From: Akkermansia muciniphila
GTDB taxonomy: Bacteria; Verrucomicrobiota; Verrucomicrobiia; Verrucomicrobiales; Akkermansiaceae
Direction: 5' to 3'
DNA length: 64,000 bases
Assembly: GCF_018709685.1 (NCBI RefSeq)
Contig: NZ_JABDHQ010000005.1
Coordinates: forward strand, 124,001 to 188,000
Below are positions 36,366 to 44,356 of this stretch, piece by piece (the stretch's first letter is position 1; every line of letters starts with the position of its first letter). The translations under genes were made by a program, and so were the position numbers. Under the pieces are notes generated by a model. It did not search any database and was not told the DNA's origin. It saw only the letters and a list, made by a program, of their open reading frames with translations.

Positions 36366-36674
36366 TCAGGGTTCCGGGTCTTCATGGGAGCCGTCCTTCT
36401 TGATGGGAGGCAGGAACATGGCCAGGAACGCAAAGGCGATGACGGTCAGGTCATCTATCTGGCCTACTCCGGGAATGAAGTCCGGAATCAGGTCAATGGG
36501 GGAAAAGGCATAGAGCGCCGTCAGGATAAGAAGAACAAGCTTGCGTTTGGTAAACAGGCGCGGTTCTCCTTCCCGGCTGCGGAAATAATTGACGGCCCTG
36601 GCCAGCAATTGCTGTTTGGGGCCTTGGGGCGGAATGGGAAGCTTGCTGCTCATGAGGGCTTGGAAGGGTGACAT
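36366..36674 (-). CDS. YkvA/DUF1232-family small membrane protein
   Basis: About 102 residues from ATG 36674. The DUF1232 signature is clear: RKLVLLILTALYAFSPIDLIPDFIPGVGQIDDL, with two hydrophobic helices around it. Its function is unknown. The frame is open up to 36776, but the leading part has no similarity to the family and overlaps AT-rich DNA with a -10-like box, so the start at 36674 (or 36653) is more likely. Confidence 0.75.
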   Translation of the reverse strand: MSPFQALMSSKLPIPPQGPKQQLLARAVNYFRSREGEPRLFTKRKLVLLILTALYAFSPIDLIPDFIPGVGQIDDLTVIAFAFLAMFLPPIKKDGSHEDPEP

Positions 36675-36991
36675 AAAAATTATCTCATGCGCTCCCGGCG
36701 GCGTCCAGAGCAATTCCCGGATGCCGCAGGAGCCAGGTTTTCCATTGTTCGGCAGGGGCTGGGTTGTTGACGGCAATTACGTTGCATCAGGAAAGAACCT
36801 TTCCCGGATACCTCCTCATGACATGCAAACCGGTAGAAAGGAATGTGATTCAGGCAAATCCCGGAAGGCATGGACAGTATGATCTTCCATCGGAGAAAGC
36901 AGCGACAAGGGAAAGGACGGGTTGCGTGCGGAACTCTCGCGCCTCACCGAATCTTGTTGCGTTTTACTTTCCGGTATGCTGGAATTACCTG
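36675..36991. other. Divergent intergenic region
   Basis: 317 bases between the YkvA-like gene and a secreted hypothetical protein. It has no supported gene, tRNA or repeat. Its right end holds a promoter for the next gene (see separate entry). Codons are open in the next gene's frame back to 36764, but their translation lacks a signal peptide pattern and is probably untranslated. Confidence 0.5.
36954..36980 (+). promoter_or_regulatory. Promoter of the secreted hypothetical protein
   Basis: TTGTTG (36954-36959), 15 bases, TATGCT (36975-36980). Predicted initiation near 36987, 5 bases before the ATG at 36992. Confidence 0.35.
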
Positions 36992-37753
36992 ATGAACAAG
37001 TGGCTTTTGTTTTTCCTGTGCATGTTGTCGGGAACGGCATTGCCGCCTTTGCAAGCCGGAGAGAATGGGAGCAACGTCCCTGACGGACTCAAGGAACGGA
37101 TTAACTCTTCCGTGTATGGCGAATCTCCGCACGTGGCTCCCGCCTATTTTTCAGGAACCATCCGCGAACGGGATACATGGGAAATAGATATTCTTTCTCT
37201 CAACGGCCATAAGCTGCCTGTGCCAATAACCGTGGCATTTGAAAGGAAGTCTGTAGAGTTCACTCCTGCAACGGGGATGGGATGCTCCGGGATTATCCCT
37301 GTGCTGATTCCACGGGGAAAGGCAGGGTATCCTAAACACTGGTGTGATGCGGGAGCTTCTCCATCCGTGATCGTGGAGGACAAGCCAAGGAATCTTTCTT
37401 TGTTGCAGGAGGCCGTCTTGCAGAGCTACCAGCATCACCTTATTAAATCCATGAAAATGTCCATCAAACTTCTGGAACAGATGAAGGATGAGGATCAGGC
37501 GCTGGCTCTGGAGAAAAACTGGGCATATGAAATCATGGATTATGTGTTCTGGACGTCTCTGGAAAGCAGTGTGCCTTTAGAGGCAAGAATGGCTTATATC
37601 AAAAACCATCCGTCAGTTCCGGAACAATCGCAGAAGGAAGCGGATGCCTATCTTGAAAGGATGCGTGTTCTCCGGAGCAAACCTTGGAGCGCCAAATTAC
37701 GCTTGCTGCAAGATGAGAAGAATGGTTTCCGTCCCTTACAGGGGAATTTTTAA
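36992..37753 (+). CDS. Secreted hypothetical protein
   Basis: 253 residues with a standard signal peptide (hydrophobic LLFFLCMLSGTALPPL, predicted cleavage after LQA near residue 23). The mature part has no motif I recognise. Residues about 145-225 are rich in Lys, Glu and Gln with helix-forming character, preceded by a Cys (GMGCSG) and a second Cys (HWCDAG) that could form a disulfide. Transcription is likely from the promoter just upstream. Function unknown. Confidence 0.75.
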   Translation: MNKWLLFFLCMLSGTALPPLQAGENGSNVPDGLKERINSSVYGESPHVAPAYFSGTIRERDTWEIDILSLNGHKLPVPITVAFERKSVEFTPATGMGCSGIIPVLIPRGKAGYPKHWCDAGASPSVIVEDKPRNLSLLQEAVLQSYQHHLIKSMKMSIKLLEQMKDEDQALALEKNWAYEIMDYVFWTSLESSVPLEARMAYIKNHPSVPEQSQKEADAYLERMRVLRSKPWSAKLRLLQDEKNGFRPLQGNF

Positions 37754-37796
37754 GTTTGACTTGAATTAACGAGCCTTATCCGGAAAAAAGAATGGT

Positions 37797-37825
37797 TTGG
37801 ATTCCCGTGAAAATAACGGAATATT
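37797..37825 (+). promoter_or_regulatory. Possible promoter of the acetyltransferase gene
   Basis: TTGGAT (37797-37802), 17 bases, AATATT (37820-37825). This would start transcription just inside a Shine-Dalgarno sequence. It is a weak candidate. Confidence 0.25.
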
Positions 37826-37830
37826 GATCA

Positions 37831-37836
37831 AGGAGG
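37831..37836 (+). promoter_or_regulatory. Rare strong Shine-Dalgarno sequence
   Basis: AAGGAGG ends 4 bases before the ATG at 37841. It is the clearest ribosome-binding site in the window, where nearly all other genes lack one. Confidence 0.6.
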
Positions 37837-37840
37837 CGCC

Positions 37841-38329
37841 ATGGACATTCATTTCAGAAGGGTGACCGAGTTTAACCGCGGGATATTGTTTGAATTATTG
37901 TCGGACGCCTATTCCTTTGACTCCCGGTGGCAGGATCGCTGCGGGGCGGACTGGAAGGAGTTTGACGATTTTTTCTTTGATAACCCCCGGATTGCAGATA
38001 GGTATGGTTTTATCACTGTTTGCAATGGCAGACCCGCCGGGCTGGCGTCATGGGACCCCAGGAAGATGCCCGAACACGTGGAAGTAGGCCATAATTGCAT
38101 CATATCCTCCCATAAGGGCCGTGGTTACGGCGCGGTACAGCTCCGGGAAGCGCTCCGCCGGATCGCCCGGCAGGAGGCGCGGAAAATAGTCGTCACCACG
38201 AATGCCCGGATGCTTCCCGCCCGGCGGATGTATGAAAGCGTGGGGTTCAAGGCCTGCGGGAGAAGGAGGAACGAAAGCCATACCGCCTTTTTCGGGGACT
38301 ACATTGATTATGAAATGATACTGCCGTAG
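37841..38329 (+). CDS. GNAT-family N-acetyltransferase
   Basis: 162 residues. The acetyl-CoA pyrophosphate-binding loop SSHKGRGYGAVQL (Q/R-x-x-G-x-G/A) is near residue 92 and the MYESVGFKACGRR block that closes the fold is near 130. The substrate is unknown. It has the best Shine-Dalgarno sequence in the window. The neighbours give no functional hint. Confidence 0.85.
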   Translation: MDIHFRRVTEFNRGILFELLSDAYSFDSRWQDRCGADWKEFDDFFFDNPRIADRYGFITVCNGRPAGLASWDPRKMPEHVEVGHNCIISSHKGRGYGAVQLREALRRIARQEARKIVVTTNARMLPARRMYESVGFKACGRRRNESHTAFFGDYIDYEMILP

Positions 38330-38480
38330 GAACGTTTGTGTGGAATGGCCGGGCCAAACGGGTTCCGGAATTTTTGGGGACGGACGATTCTTCGGAATAG
38401 GGAGCAGGGCGGTTCTTCCCTTGATCCGCGGCCATTTCCGGGAACGGAAACGTCCTGCTCCCGCAAACATGAAGGCGGCA

Positions 38481-38509
38481 TTGACACGGCGGAGGGCACG
38501 GGGTACTCT
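38481..38509 (+). promoter_or_regulatory. Promoter of the beta-CASP ribonuclease gene
   Basis: Consensus TTGACA (38481-38486), 17 bases, TACTCT (38504-38509). Predicted initiation near 38516, 7 bases before the ATG at 38523. Confidence 0.55.
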
Positions 38510-38522
38510 CCTGCGGCATATA

Positions 38523-39893
38523 ATGATCAGTTTTACGAATATCAGCGGGGCCGAGGAAATTGGGGCCAATTGCTATTTGCTTGAGATGGACGGCACCCGG
38601 ATCATACTTGACAGCGGGATGCACCCCAAGAGGGAGGGACTGGCGGCCATGCCGGATTTCGATTCCATGGAGCCCAATTCCGTAGAGGCCGTTTTTTTAA
38701 GCCATTCCCACCTGGACCACCTGGGAACGCTGCCCGTGCTTCAGGAGAAGCAGCCGGCGGCGGATGTGTTCATGACGCCCGCCGCCGCCGCCCTGTCCGA
38801 GGTGATGCTGCACAATTCCGTGAATGTGATGAGCTCCAAGAGGCTGGACCTGGGCATTGTGGAGTATCCCTTTTTCACCCATAACGATCTGGACAGGCTG
38901 AGCGACGCCTGGCATGCCAAGTCCTGCAACGAGGTGTTCCGCGTGGGGTTCCGGCAGAACGTGCTGGCCACGTTTTACGATGCCGGGCACATCCTGGGTT
39001 CCGCAGGCGTGATGCTGGAGGGCGAGAGCGGCCATACCGTGTTTTACACGGGGGACGTGCAGTTTGAGGACCAGAGCATGATTCCCGGCGCGGATTTTCC
39101 GGAGTCCGGCGTGGATACGCTGATCATGGAGTGCACGCGCGGCGGCTTCCAGCGCAGCGCCCATTATTCCCGCCCGGAGGAGATGGTGCGGTTTGGCAAG
39201 GCGATTGCGGAGACGCTGGAACGCGGCGGCGCGGTACTGATTCCGGTATTCGCCATCGGCAAGAGCCAGGAGATGCTGTTCAATATCCACCGTTTCAAGC
39301 AGCAGGGGGTGATTCCGGCCAATACGCCCGTGTACTTCGGCGGGTTGAGCGCCAAGGTTTCCCTGCTGTACGACCGTTTTGCCGGGCTGACCCGCAGGCA
39401 TGACCATGAGTTCAAGCTGAAGGAGGAGATCAAGACCATGCCCCTGCCGCGCAAGGGCAAGGCTCCCCTGGTGTGTTCCCCCGGGAATATTTACGTGGTT
39501 TCCAGCGGCATGATGACGGAGAATACGCTCTCCAACGTGATGGCGGAGCAGGTTCTTCCGCATGAGAAGAACGCCATTCTTTTTGTGGGGTATGCGGATC
39601 CGGATTCCCCGGCAGGCCAGTTGAGGGCCGCCCCGGCGGGGGAACTGGTGAAGATGCGGCCCAAGGGCCAGCCGGTGCGCCGCAATTGCACGGTGGATTG
39701 TTTTGATTTTTCCGGGCACGCCACCCGTGACGCGCTGGTTAATTATGCCGTGAAGCTGAATCCCAGGCAGGTGGTTCTGGTGCACGGCGACCCGGACGCC
39801 GTGGAATGGATGCACGACACGCTTTCCGCCAAAATGCCGGATTCCACCATCATCGCACCCGTGCCGGGACAGCGCTATACGTTTGAGTCATGA
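38523..39893 (+). CDS. Metallo-beta-lactamase/beta-CASP RNA-processing nuclease
   Basis: 456 residues. The MBL zinc motif HSHLDH is at residues 61-66 and further ligands lie in DAGHILGS and TGDVQF. A beta-CASP insert follows (IPVFAIGKSQEML), then SSGMMTENTLS and a final region with FSGHATRD and HGDPDA. This is the set typical of the CPSF73/YSH1-like RNA-specificity family. It probably cuts or trims RNA. The start at 38523 is supported by the promoter; the frame is open upstream to 38340. It overlaps tmk by ATGA. Confidence 0.9.
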   Translation: MISFTNISGAEEIGANCYLLEMDGTRIILDSGMHPKREGLAAMPDFDSMEPNSVEAVFLSHSHLDHLGTLPVLQEKQPAADVFMTPAAAALSEVMLHNSVNVMSSKRLDLGIVEYPFFTHNDLDRLSDAWHAKSCNEVFRVGFRQNVLATFYDAGHILGSAGVMLEGESGHTVFYTGDVQFEDQSMIPGADFPESGVDTLIMECTRGGFQRSAHYSRPEEMVRFGKAIAETLERGGAVLIPVFAIGKSQEMLFNIHRFKQQGVIPANTPVYFGGLSAKVSLLYDRFAGLTRRHDHEFKLKEEIKTMPLPRKGKAPLVCSPGNIYVVSSGMMTENTLSNVMAEQVLPHEKNAILFVGYADPDSPAGQLRAAPAGELVKMRPKGQPVRRNCTVDCFDFSGHATRDALVNYAVKLNPRQVVLVHGDPDAVEWMHDTLSAKMPDSTIIAPVPGQRYTFES

Positions 39894-40516
39894 GTTTCAC
39901 CGGAGAGAGAAAGGGTCGCCTGATCGTCTTTGAAGGCATTGACGGCACCGGCAAGTCCACCCACATCGGCCGGTTGCGGAAGCATCTGGAAGGGCAGGGC
40001 CTGGAAGTGGTGCAGAGTTTTGAGCCCACCCGCGGACAGTGGGGCCGGATGCTCCGGGATTCCGCCGTGACGGGCCGCCTCTCCGTGGAGGAGGAGGTAG
40101 AGTTATTCCTGAAGGACAGACGGGAGCATGTGGAGACGCTGATTGCCCCCGCTCTGGCGCGCGGCGCGTGGGTGCTGCTGGACCGCTATTATCTTTCCAT
40201 GATGGCCTACCAGGGCGCGCGGGGCGTGGATACTTCCGTCATCCGCGCCGCCAATGAGGAGTTTGCCCCCGTGCCGGACGCCGTGGTCTGGCTGGATATT
40301 CCCGTTTCCGTGGCGCTGGAGCGCATCGGGAGCCGCGGGGAACGCGACGCGTTTGAAACGGAGGCGGGCCTGGCGGCCTGCCGCAATGTATTCGCCTCCA
40401 TCCATGAACCCTGGATGCTCCGCGTGGACGCGGACGCCGGGAAAGAGGAAGTGGCGGCAAGAGTCCGGAAAACCCTTTCCGGGCGTTTTCCCGAAGTGAT
40501 GGGTAATCAGGAATGA
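39890..40516 (+). CDS. tmk: Thymidylate kinase
   Basis: Phosphorylates dTMP to dTDP. 208 residues. P-loop FEGIDGTGKST is at residues 14-24, the substrate region DRYYLSMMAYQGARG near residue 98, and a lid-like arginine region follows. It overlaps the stop codon of the beta-CASP gene, so the two are translated together. It converges on queC. Confidence 0.95.
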   Translation: MSFTGERKGRLIVFEGIDGTGKSTHIGRLRKHLEGQGLEVVQSFEPTRGQWGRMLRDSAVTGRLSVEEEVELFLKDRREHVETLIAPALARGAWVLLDRYYLSMMAYQGARGVDTSVIRAANEEFAPVPDAVVWLDIPVSVALERIGSRGERDAFETEAGLAACRNVFASIHEPWMLRVDADAGKEEVAARVRKTLSGRFPEVMGNQE

Positions 40517-40549
40517 GATGTCTCCAAAGCCGCGAATTCCCTTTGAGGT

Positions 40550-41242
40550 TCAGTCTGCGGTATTTGGCCGCTGCGCCGCAGGCGCATAAACCGTCGGGTC
40601 CGGGATTCCGGCTTCCCTGAAGGCTTCCCGCCGTTCCATGCAGGTGGAGCAGGTGCCGCAGTGGACGGCGGCGCCCTTGTAGCAGGAGTAGGTGCGGGAG
40701 AAGTCCACGCCCAGTTCATGGCCCATGGCGGCGATGCCGCCCTTGGAGGTGTGGATGAAGGGGCGCAGGATGCCCAGCCCGGCATAGGTCCCCAGGCGGA
40801 CGGCTTCCGTCATGGCGGCCATGAATTCCTCCCGGCAGTCCGGATAAATGCTGTGGTCCCCGGAGTGGGCCGCAATGACGAGCTGCTGCGCTCCGCAGCT
40901 TTCCGCCACTCCGGCGGCAATGGACAGGAAGATGCCGTTGCGGAAGGGGACGACGGTCTGCTTCATCAGCTCCTCGTCATAGGAGCCGTCCGGGATGTCT
41001 TCCGCGCCGGAGAGGAGGGCGGATTTCAAATGGGCGGAGATGGAGGAGATGTCAATGACGCGGTGTTCAATGCCCAGGCTGGCGGCCTGCCACGCGGCGC
41101 ATTCCAGCTCCCGTTCCGCGTGGTTGGAGGCGTAGTCAAAGCTAAGGGCCACCCGCACGCGGTGGTTCCGGTGCGCCCAGTGCAGGGCCACGCTGGAGTC
41201 CAGCCCTCCGCTGAGCAGCACGGCGGTTTCCATTGTTTCCAT
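40550..41242 (-). CDS. queC: 7-cyano-7-deazaguanine synthase
   Basis: Makes preQ0, the precursor of queuosine, with ATP and ammonia. 230 residues. The PP-loop LLSGGLDSSVAL is near residue 9, and the C-terminal zinc site has CYKG...HCGTCSTCMERREAF. It follows queF on the same strand by 10 bases, so the two queuosine genes form an operon. queD and queE are not in the window. An alternative start codon lies 9 bases downstream. Confidence 0.95.
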   Translation of the reverse strand: METMETAVLLSGGLDSSVALHWAHRNHRVRVALSFDYASNHAERELECAAWQAASLGIEHRVIDISSISAHLKSALLSGAEDIPDGSYDEELMKQTVVPFRNGIFLSIAAGVAESCGAQQLVIAAHSGDHSIYPDCREEFMAAMTEAVRLGTYAGLGILRPFIHTSKGGIAAMGHELGVDFSRTYSCYKGAAVHCGTCSTCMERREAFREAGIPDPTVYAPAAQRPNTAD

Positions 41243-41252
41243 GGCAGAACGG

Positions 41253-41660
41253 TTAAAGTGGGCGGTTTTCCGGGTTGTGCTCCGCCATGGCGGTGAGCTG
41301 GATGCCGCCGCGGGGGGAGAAGCGGCCTTCCACCTTCAGCCACCGGGGGGAGATGGCGGCCACCAGGTCATCCGTGATGCGGTTGACGATCTGTTCATTG
41401 AAGGCCGGGTAGTTGCGGTAGGAGGCCAGGTAGTATTTAAGGGATTTGGTTTCCACGCATTTTTCATCCGGCACGTAGGTGATCATCAGGTGGCAGGAGT
41501 CCGGCTGCCCGGTGACGGGGCAGAGGGAAGAGAATTCATGCGTGTCCAGCGTGATGGTGTAGGGACGCGTGCCGCGGTTGGGGAAGGATTCCAGCTTGGC
41601 GTCGTCAGGGCTGGTGAAGAAGGAGCTTTGTGAGCCGAGGAGAGTCAGAGGTTCGGACAT
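41253..41660 (-). CDS. queF: NADPH-dependent 7-cyano-7-deazaguanine reductase
   Basis: Reduces preQ0 to preQ1 in queuosine synthesis. 135 residues, the short unimodular form. The catalytic Cys is in SSLCPVTGQPDS and the QueF substrate motif CVETKSLKYYL follows, with the conserved PRGG near the end. It precedes queC. It begins 30 bases after the MscS gene and might share its transcript. Confidence 0.95.
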   Translation of the reverse strand: MSEPLTLLGSQSSFFTSPDDAKLESFPNRGTRPYTITLDTHEFSSLCPVTGQPDSCHLMITYVPDEKCVETKSLKYYLASYRNYPAFNEQIVNRITDDLVAAISPRWLKVEGRFSPRGGIQLTAMAEHNPENRPL

Positions 41661-41690
41661 GGATGGTTGATGTTGTGTTATAGTGGAGAT

Positions 41691-44147
41691 TCAGTTTTCC
41701 TGCGCGGGGCCGTCTTTTTCCCGAACGGGTTCCCTGCCGGGGAATTCCTTCACGTACAGGTCCTGCTGGGGGAAGGGGATGGAGATGCCGTGTTCGTTGA
41801 ACGCATTATAGATGTTTTCCCGCACGGTGGAAAGGCTGGATGCCTTCGTCATGACGGGAACCCACACCCACACGCCAAGATTGACGGAGCTGTCCCCAAA
41901 GCTGTCCAGCACCACGCTGGTTTTCTTCACCTTGGAAAGGAAGGTCAGGGAGGAGAGCGTTTCCAGAATGATGCCGCGCGCCCGCTCCACATCCGTTCCG
42001 TAGGAGATGCCCACTTCCACCTTGGAGCATTCGAACTTGTGGTTGCGGGTCATGTTGCGGAAGTTTTTGTTGAAGAGCTGGGAGTTCTGGAAGGCGATGA
42101 TGGAGCCGTCCAGCGTTTCAATCATGGTGGAGCGGTAGCCCAGGGAGGAGACGCGCCCCCGGTAGCCGTCGCATTCAATCATGTCCCCCTGGCGCAGGCG
42201 CCCCAGCATCAGGGACAGGCCGCTGATGATGTTTTCAATGGTGTCTTTCAGGGCAAAGCCGATGCCCATGCTCAAGCCGCCCATGACCATCAGCAGCCCG
42301 TTGTAGTTGGCGTCCATGATGATGAGGGCCGTGAAGACGAAGAGCCCCCACAGGAACAGGGAGGAGAGGGTGATGAAGGTGGGGATGATGCCCACTTCAT
42401 ACTCCTCCCCGTAGATTTCATACAGGGTGTTTTTACCGATGAAGATCAGGTAGTTGAGCACAATGGCGATCAGGATGACCGTGATGAGGTGGCTCCAGCT
42501 GAAGGTGAGCAGGTCCTTGACTTCCGTGGTGGCGAAGATTTTGCTGACGATGAGGTCCCCCATGTCGAAGGTGGCGGCGGGCCAGATGAGGCTGAACAGG
42601 ATGAGGAAGATGGCCAGGCACGGGAGCACCAGCTTGGAGACGAAGGGGCGGAACCACAGGATGTCCTTTTTGTTCCGTTCCTTGCGGTGGTTTTCATAGT
42701 GGTGCAGCAGGTCCCAAAGCCCCACCAGGAGCAGGATGCTGGTCATCAGCATGATCCACGTCATCAGCACCAGGAAGGCCATGAAGCTGAACCCGGCCCA
42801 GCACAGGCCGCTGCCCAGGATGGTGAGCACCAGGGAGATGGTGGCGAAGAAGCGGTCCAGCCGGGGCAGCTTGTGCCTTTGGCGCACCCAGGTCAGCAGG
42901 GAGAAGAGGGAGACCAGCGTGAACAGGACGGGCATGAAGATGTCCACGATGATGTTGGGGGCCATGAACATGCGCAGCAGCATGAAAAAGCCTCCCAGGA
43001 TCAGGTAGGGCATGTAGATGCGTATGCCGGCGTTGATGGTGCCGTATTTGAGGCGCGTCACCAGGGAGAACAGGATGGCGCTGACCAGCAGGAGGAATTC
43101 CGCGCCCAGGGAGGCCGCGCTTTTCAGCAGGTAGTCCGGCGTGCGCAGGGAGGAGATGACGAGGACCAGCGCCACGATGAGGATGGTGGTGACGTTGGTG
43201 AAGGCGTGGCGCTTGTTGACGTGGCCCGTCTTTTCCAGCGTTTTTTTGAAACCAAGAAAGACGATGAAGCGGGAAAGCCAGTAGGAACAGAAGATGATGC
43301 CCAGCAGGATGAGGCCGTAATGCTTGAGCGTCTGCGGGTCTGACGGGAGCTGAAACTTGCTGTCCGCGGAGGTTTCCCACGCCGCCATGCACACTTCATA
43401 AGTCTTGGCCGGCTTCAGGAAGATGTATTTGGCCGCATTGGACGGGGTGTAGAATACCCGGTTGAACAGGGAGGTGAACAGCTTGCCGCTCTCGTTGTTC
43501 AGGATTTCTATTTTTACGGTCAGGCTGTTGAACAGCTCCTTGAGGTAGCTGATCTGCTCTTTTTCCTTTTGAAGGGCTTCCTCCAGGGCGCGGCAGGTGT
43601 ACAGGGCTTCATCCCTCTGCACCAGGGACGGTTCCGAGAGGTTGTCCGTATTGACTTCCTCCAGGGATTCCACCAGTTTTTTGATGCGCTCTATTTCCTT
43701 GTCCAGCCGCTCCTCCTGCCCCTGGAAGTCCGGCCTCTCGGAGTAATACTGCTTCACCAGGCTGGTGGCGGCCTTGCAGTAAAAGGCCAGGGTAAAAATT
43801 TTCTGGTCGTCCAGCGCGTAAAGCACGGCGGACATTTCATAAACCCTGGTGTCAAAGTAATTGTAGGTGTCGTCAGCCTCCTTCACCAGCGTGTCCCGGA
43901 TGGCCATCCTCTTTTCTTCATTCTTTTTCAGGATGGCTATTTCATGGCACAGGGCCATGATGACGGTGTCCATTTCCGTATGGTCCGGTTCCGCCTGCGG
44001 CTCCGCCGGGGCCGGTTCCTGCGCCTGTTCCGGAACGGCGGCGGGCTCTTCAGCCTGCTGTGCCGCAGCATGGCCCAGAGCCAGGAAACCCGCCAGGAGG
44101 AAGGCGGCGCAGCAGCGGAAAAACGTCCGGTAATCAGGGATGCTCAT
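41691..44147 (-). CDS. MscS-family mechanosensitive channel with large periplasmic N-terminus
   Basis: 818 residues. A signal peptide is followed by an Ala/Glu/Gln/Pro-rich segment and a periplasmic helical domain to about residue 245 (likely coiled coil). Several membrane helices (about residues 275-600) come next, then the MscS pore and cytoplasmic domain: GGLSMGIGFALKDTIENIISGLSLML near residue 620 and the beta domain with VSSLGYRSTMIETLDGS. It resembles MscK/MscM-type proteins rather than the short MscS. It should release solutes on hypo-osmotic shock. A good promoter lies just upstream. Confidence 0.92.
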   Translation of the reverse strand: MSIPDYRTFFRCCAAFLLAGFLALGHAAAQQAEEPAAVPEQAQEPAPAEPQAEPDHTEMDTVIMALCHEIAILKKNEEKRMAIRDTLVKEADDTYNYFDTRVYEMSAVLYALDDQKIFTLAFYCKAATSLVKQYYSERPDFQGQEERLDKEIERIKKLVESLEEVNTDNLSEPSLVQRDEALYTCRALEEALQKEKEQISYLKELFNSLTVKIEILNNESGKLFTSLFNRVFYTPSNAAKYIFLKPAKTYEVCMAAWETSADSKFQLPSDPQTLKHYGLILLGIIFCSYWLSRFIVFLGFKKTLEKTGHVNKRHAFTNVTTILIVALVLVISSLRTPDYLLKSAASLGAEFLLLVSAILFSLVTRLKYGTINAGIRIYMPYLILGGFFMLLRMFMAPNIIVDIFMPVLFTLVSLFSLLTWVRQRHKLPRLDRFFATISLVLTILGSGLCWAGFSFMAFLVLMTWIMLMTSILLLVGLWDLLHHYENHRKERNKKDILWFRPFVSKLVLPCLAIFLILFSLIWPAATFDMGDLIVSKIFATTEVKDLLTFSWSHLITVILIAIVLNYLIFIGKNTLYEIYGEEYEVGIIPTFITLSSLFLWGLFVFTALIIMDANYNGLLMVMGGLSMGIGFALKDTIENIISGLSLMLGRLRQGDMIECDGYRGRVSSLGYRSTMIETLDGSIIAFQNSQLFNKNFRNMTRNHKFECSKVEVGISYGTDVERARGIILETLSSLTFLSKVKKTSVVLDSFGDSSVNLGVWVWVPVMTKASSLSTVRENIYNAFNEHGISIPFPQQDLYVKEFPGREPVREKDGPAQEN

Positions 44148-44158
44148 GAACGGTTCCA

Positions 44159-44187
44159 GTTCTAGGGGCTGTGGGCATTACGGTCAA
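44159..44187 (-). promoter_or_regulatory. Promoter of the MscS-type channel gene
   Basis: On the minus strand TTGACC (44187-44182), 17 bases, TAGAAC (44164-44159). Predicted leader of about 5 bases. Almost the same boxes stand before aroC. Confidence 0.6.
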
Positions 44188-44314
44188 GGTTATATTCCCG
44201 CGCTGCCTGAGACGGCTTTGCGGGGGAAGCCGCGCGCTTTCCGGCGCAGCCCCAGGGTGTTTTTTCAGGACCCGGCTTTCCGTGCCCGGCGTCTGGCCCT
44301 TATTGATTTTATGA

Positions 44315-44344
44315 TTGATTTTTTAACGGAATATTGGTTATTAT
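44315..44344 (+). promoter_or_regulatory. Promoter of the amidohydrolase gene
   Basis: TTGATT (44315-44320), 18 bases, TATTAT (44339-44344). Predicted initiation near 44351, 6 bases before the ATG at 44357. Confidence 0.5.
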
Positions 44345-44356
44345 GAGAATAATTCC

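Noticed and set aside
41253-44147. Functional link between the MscS channel and queuosine synthesis
   Set aside because: The genes are only adjacent (30-base gap). Nothing in the proteins suggests a common process.
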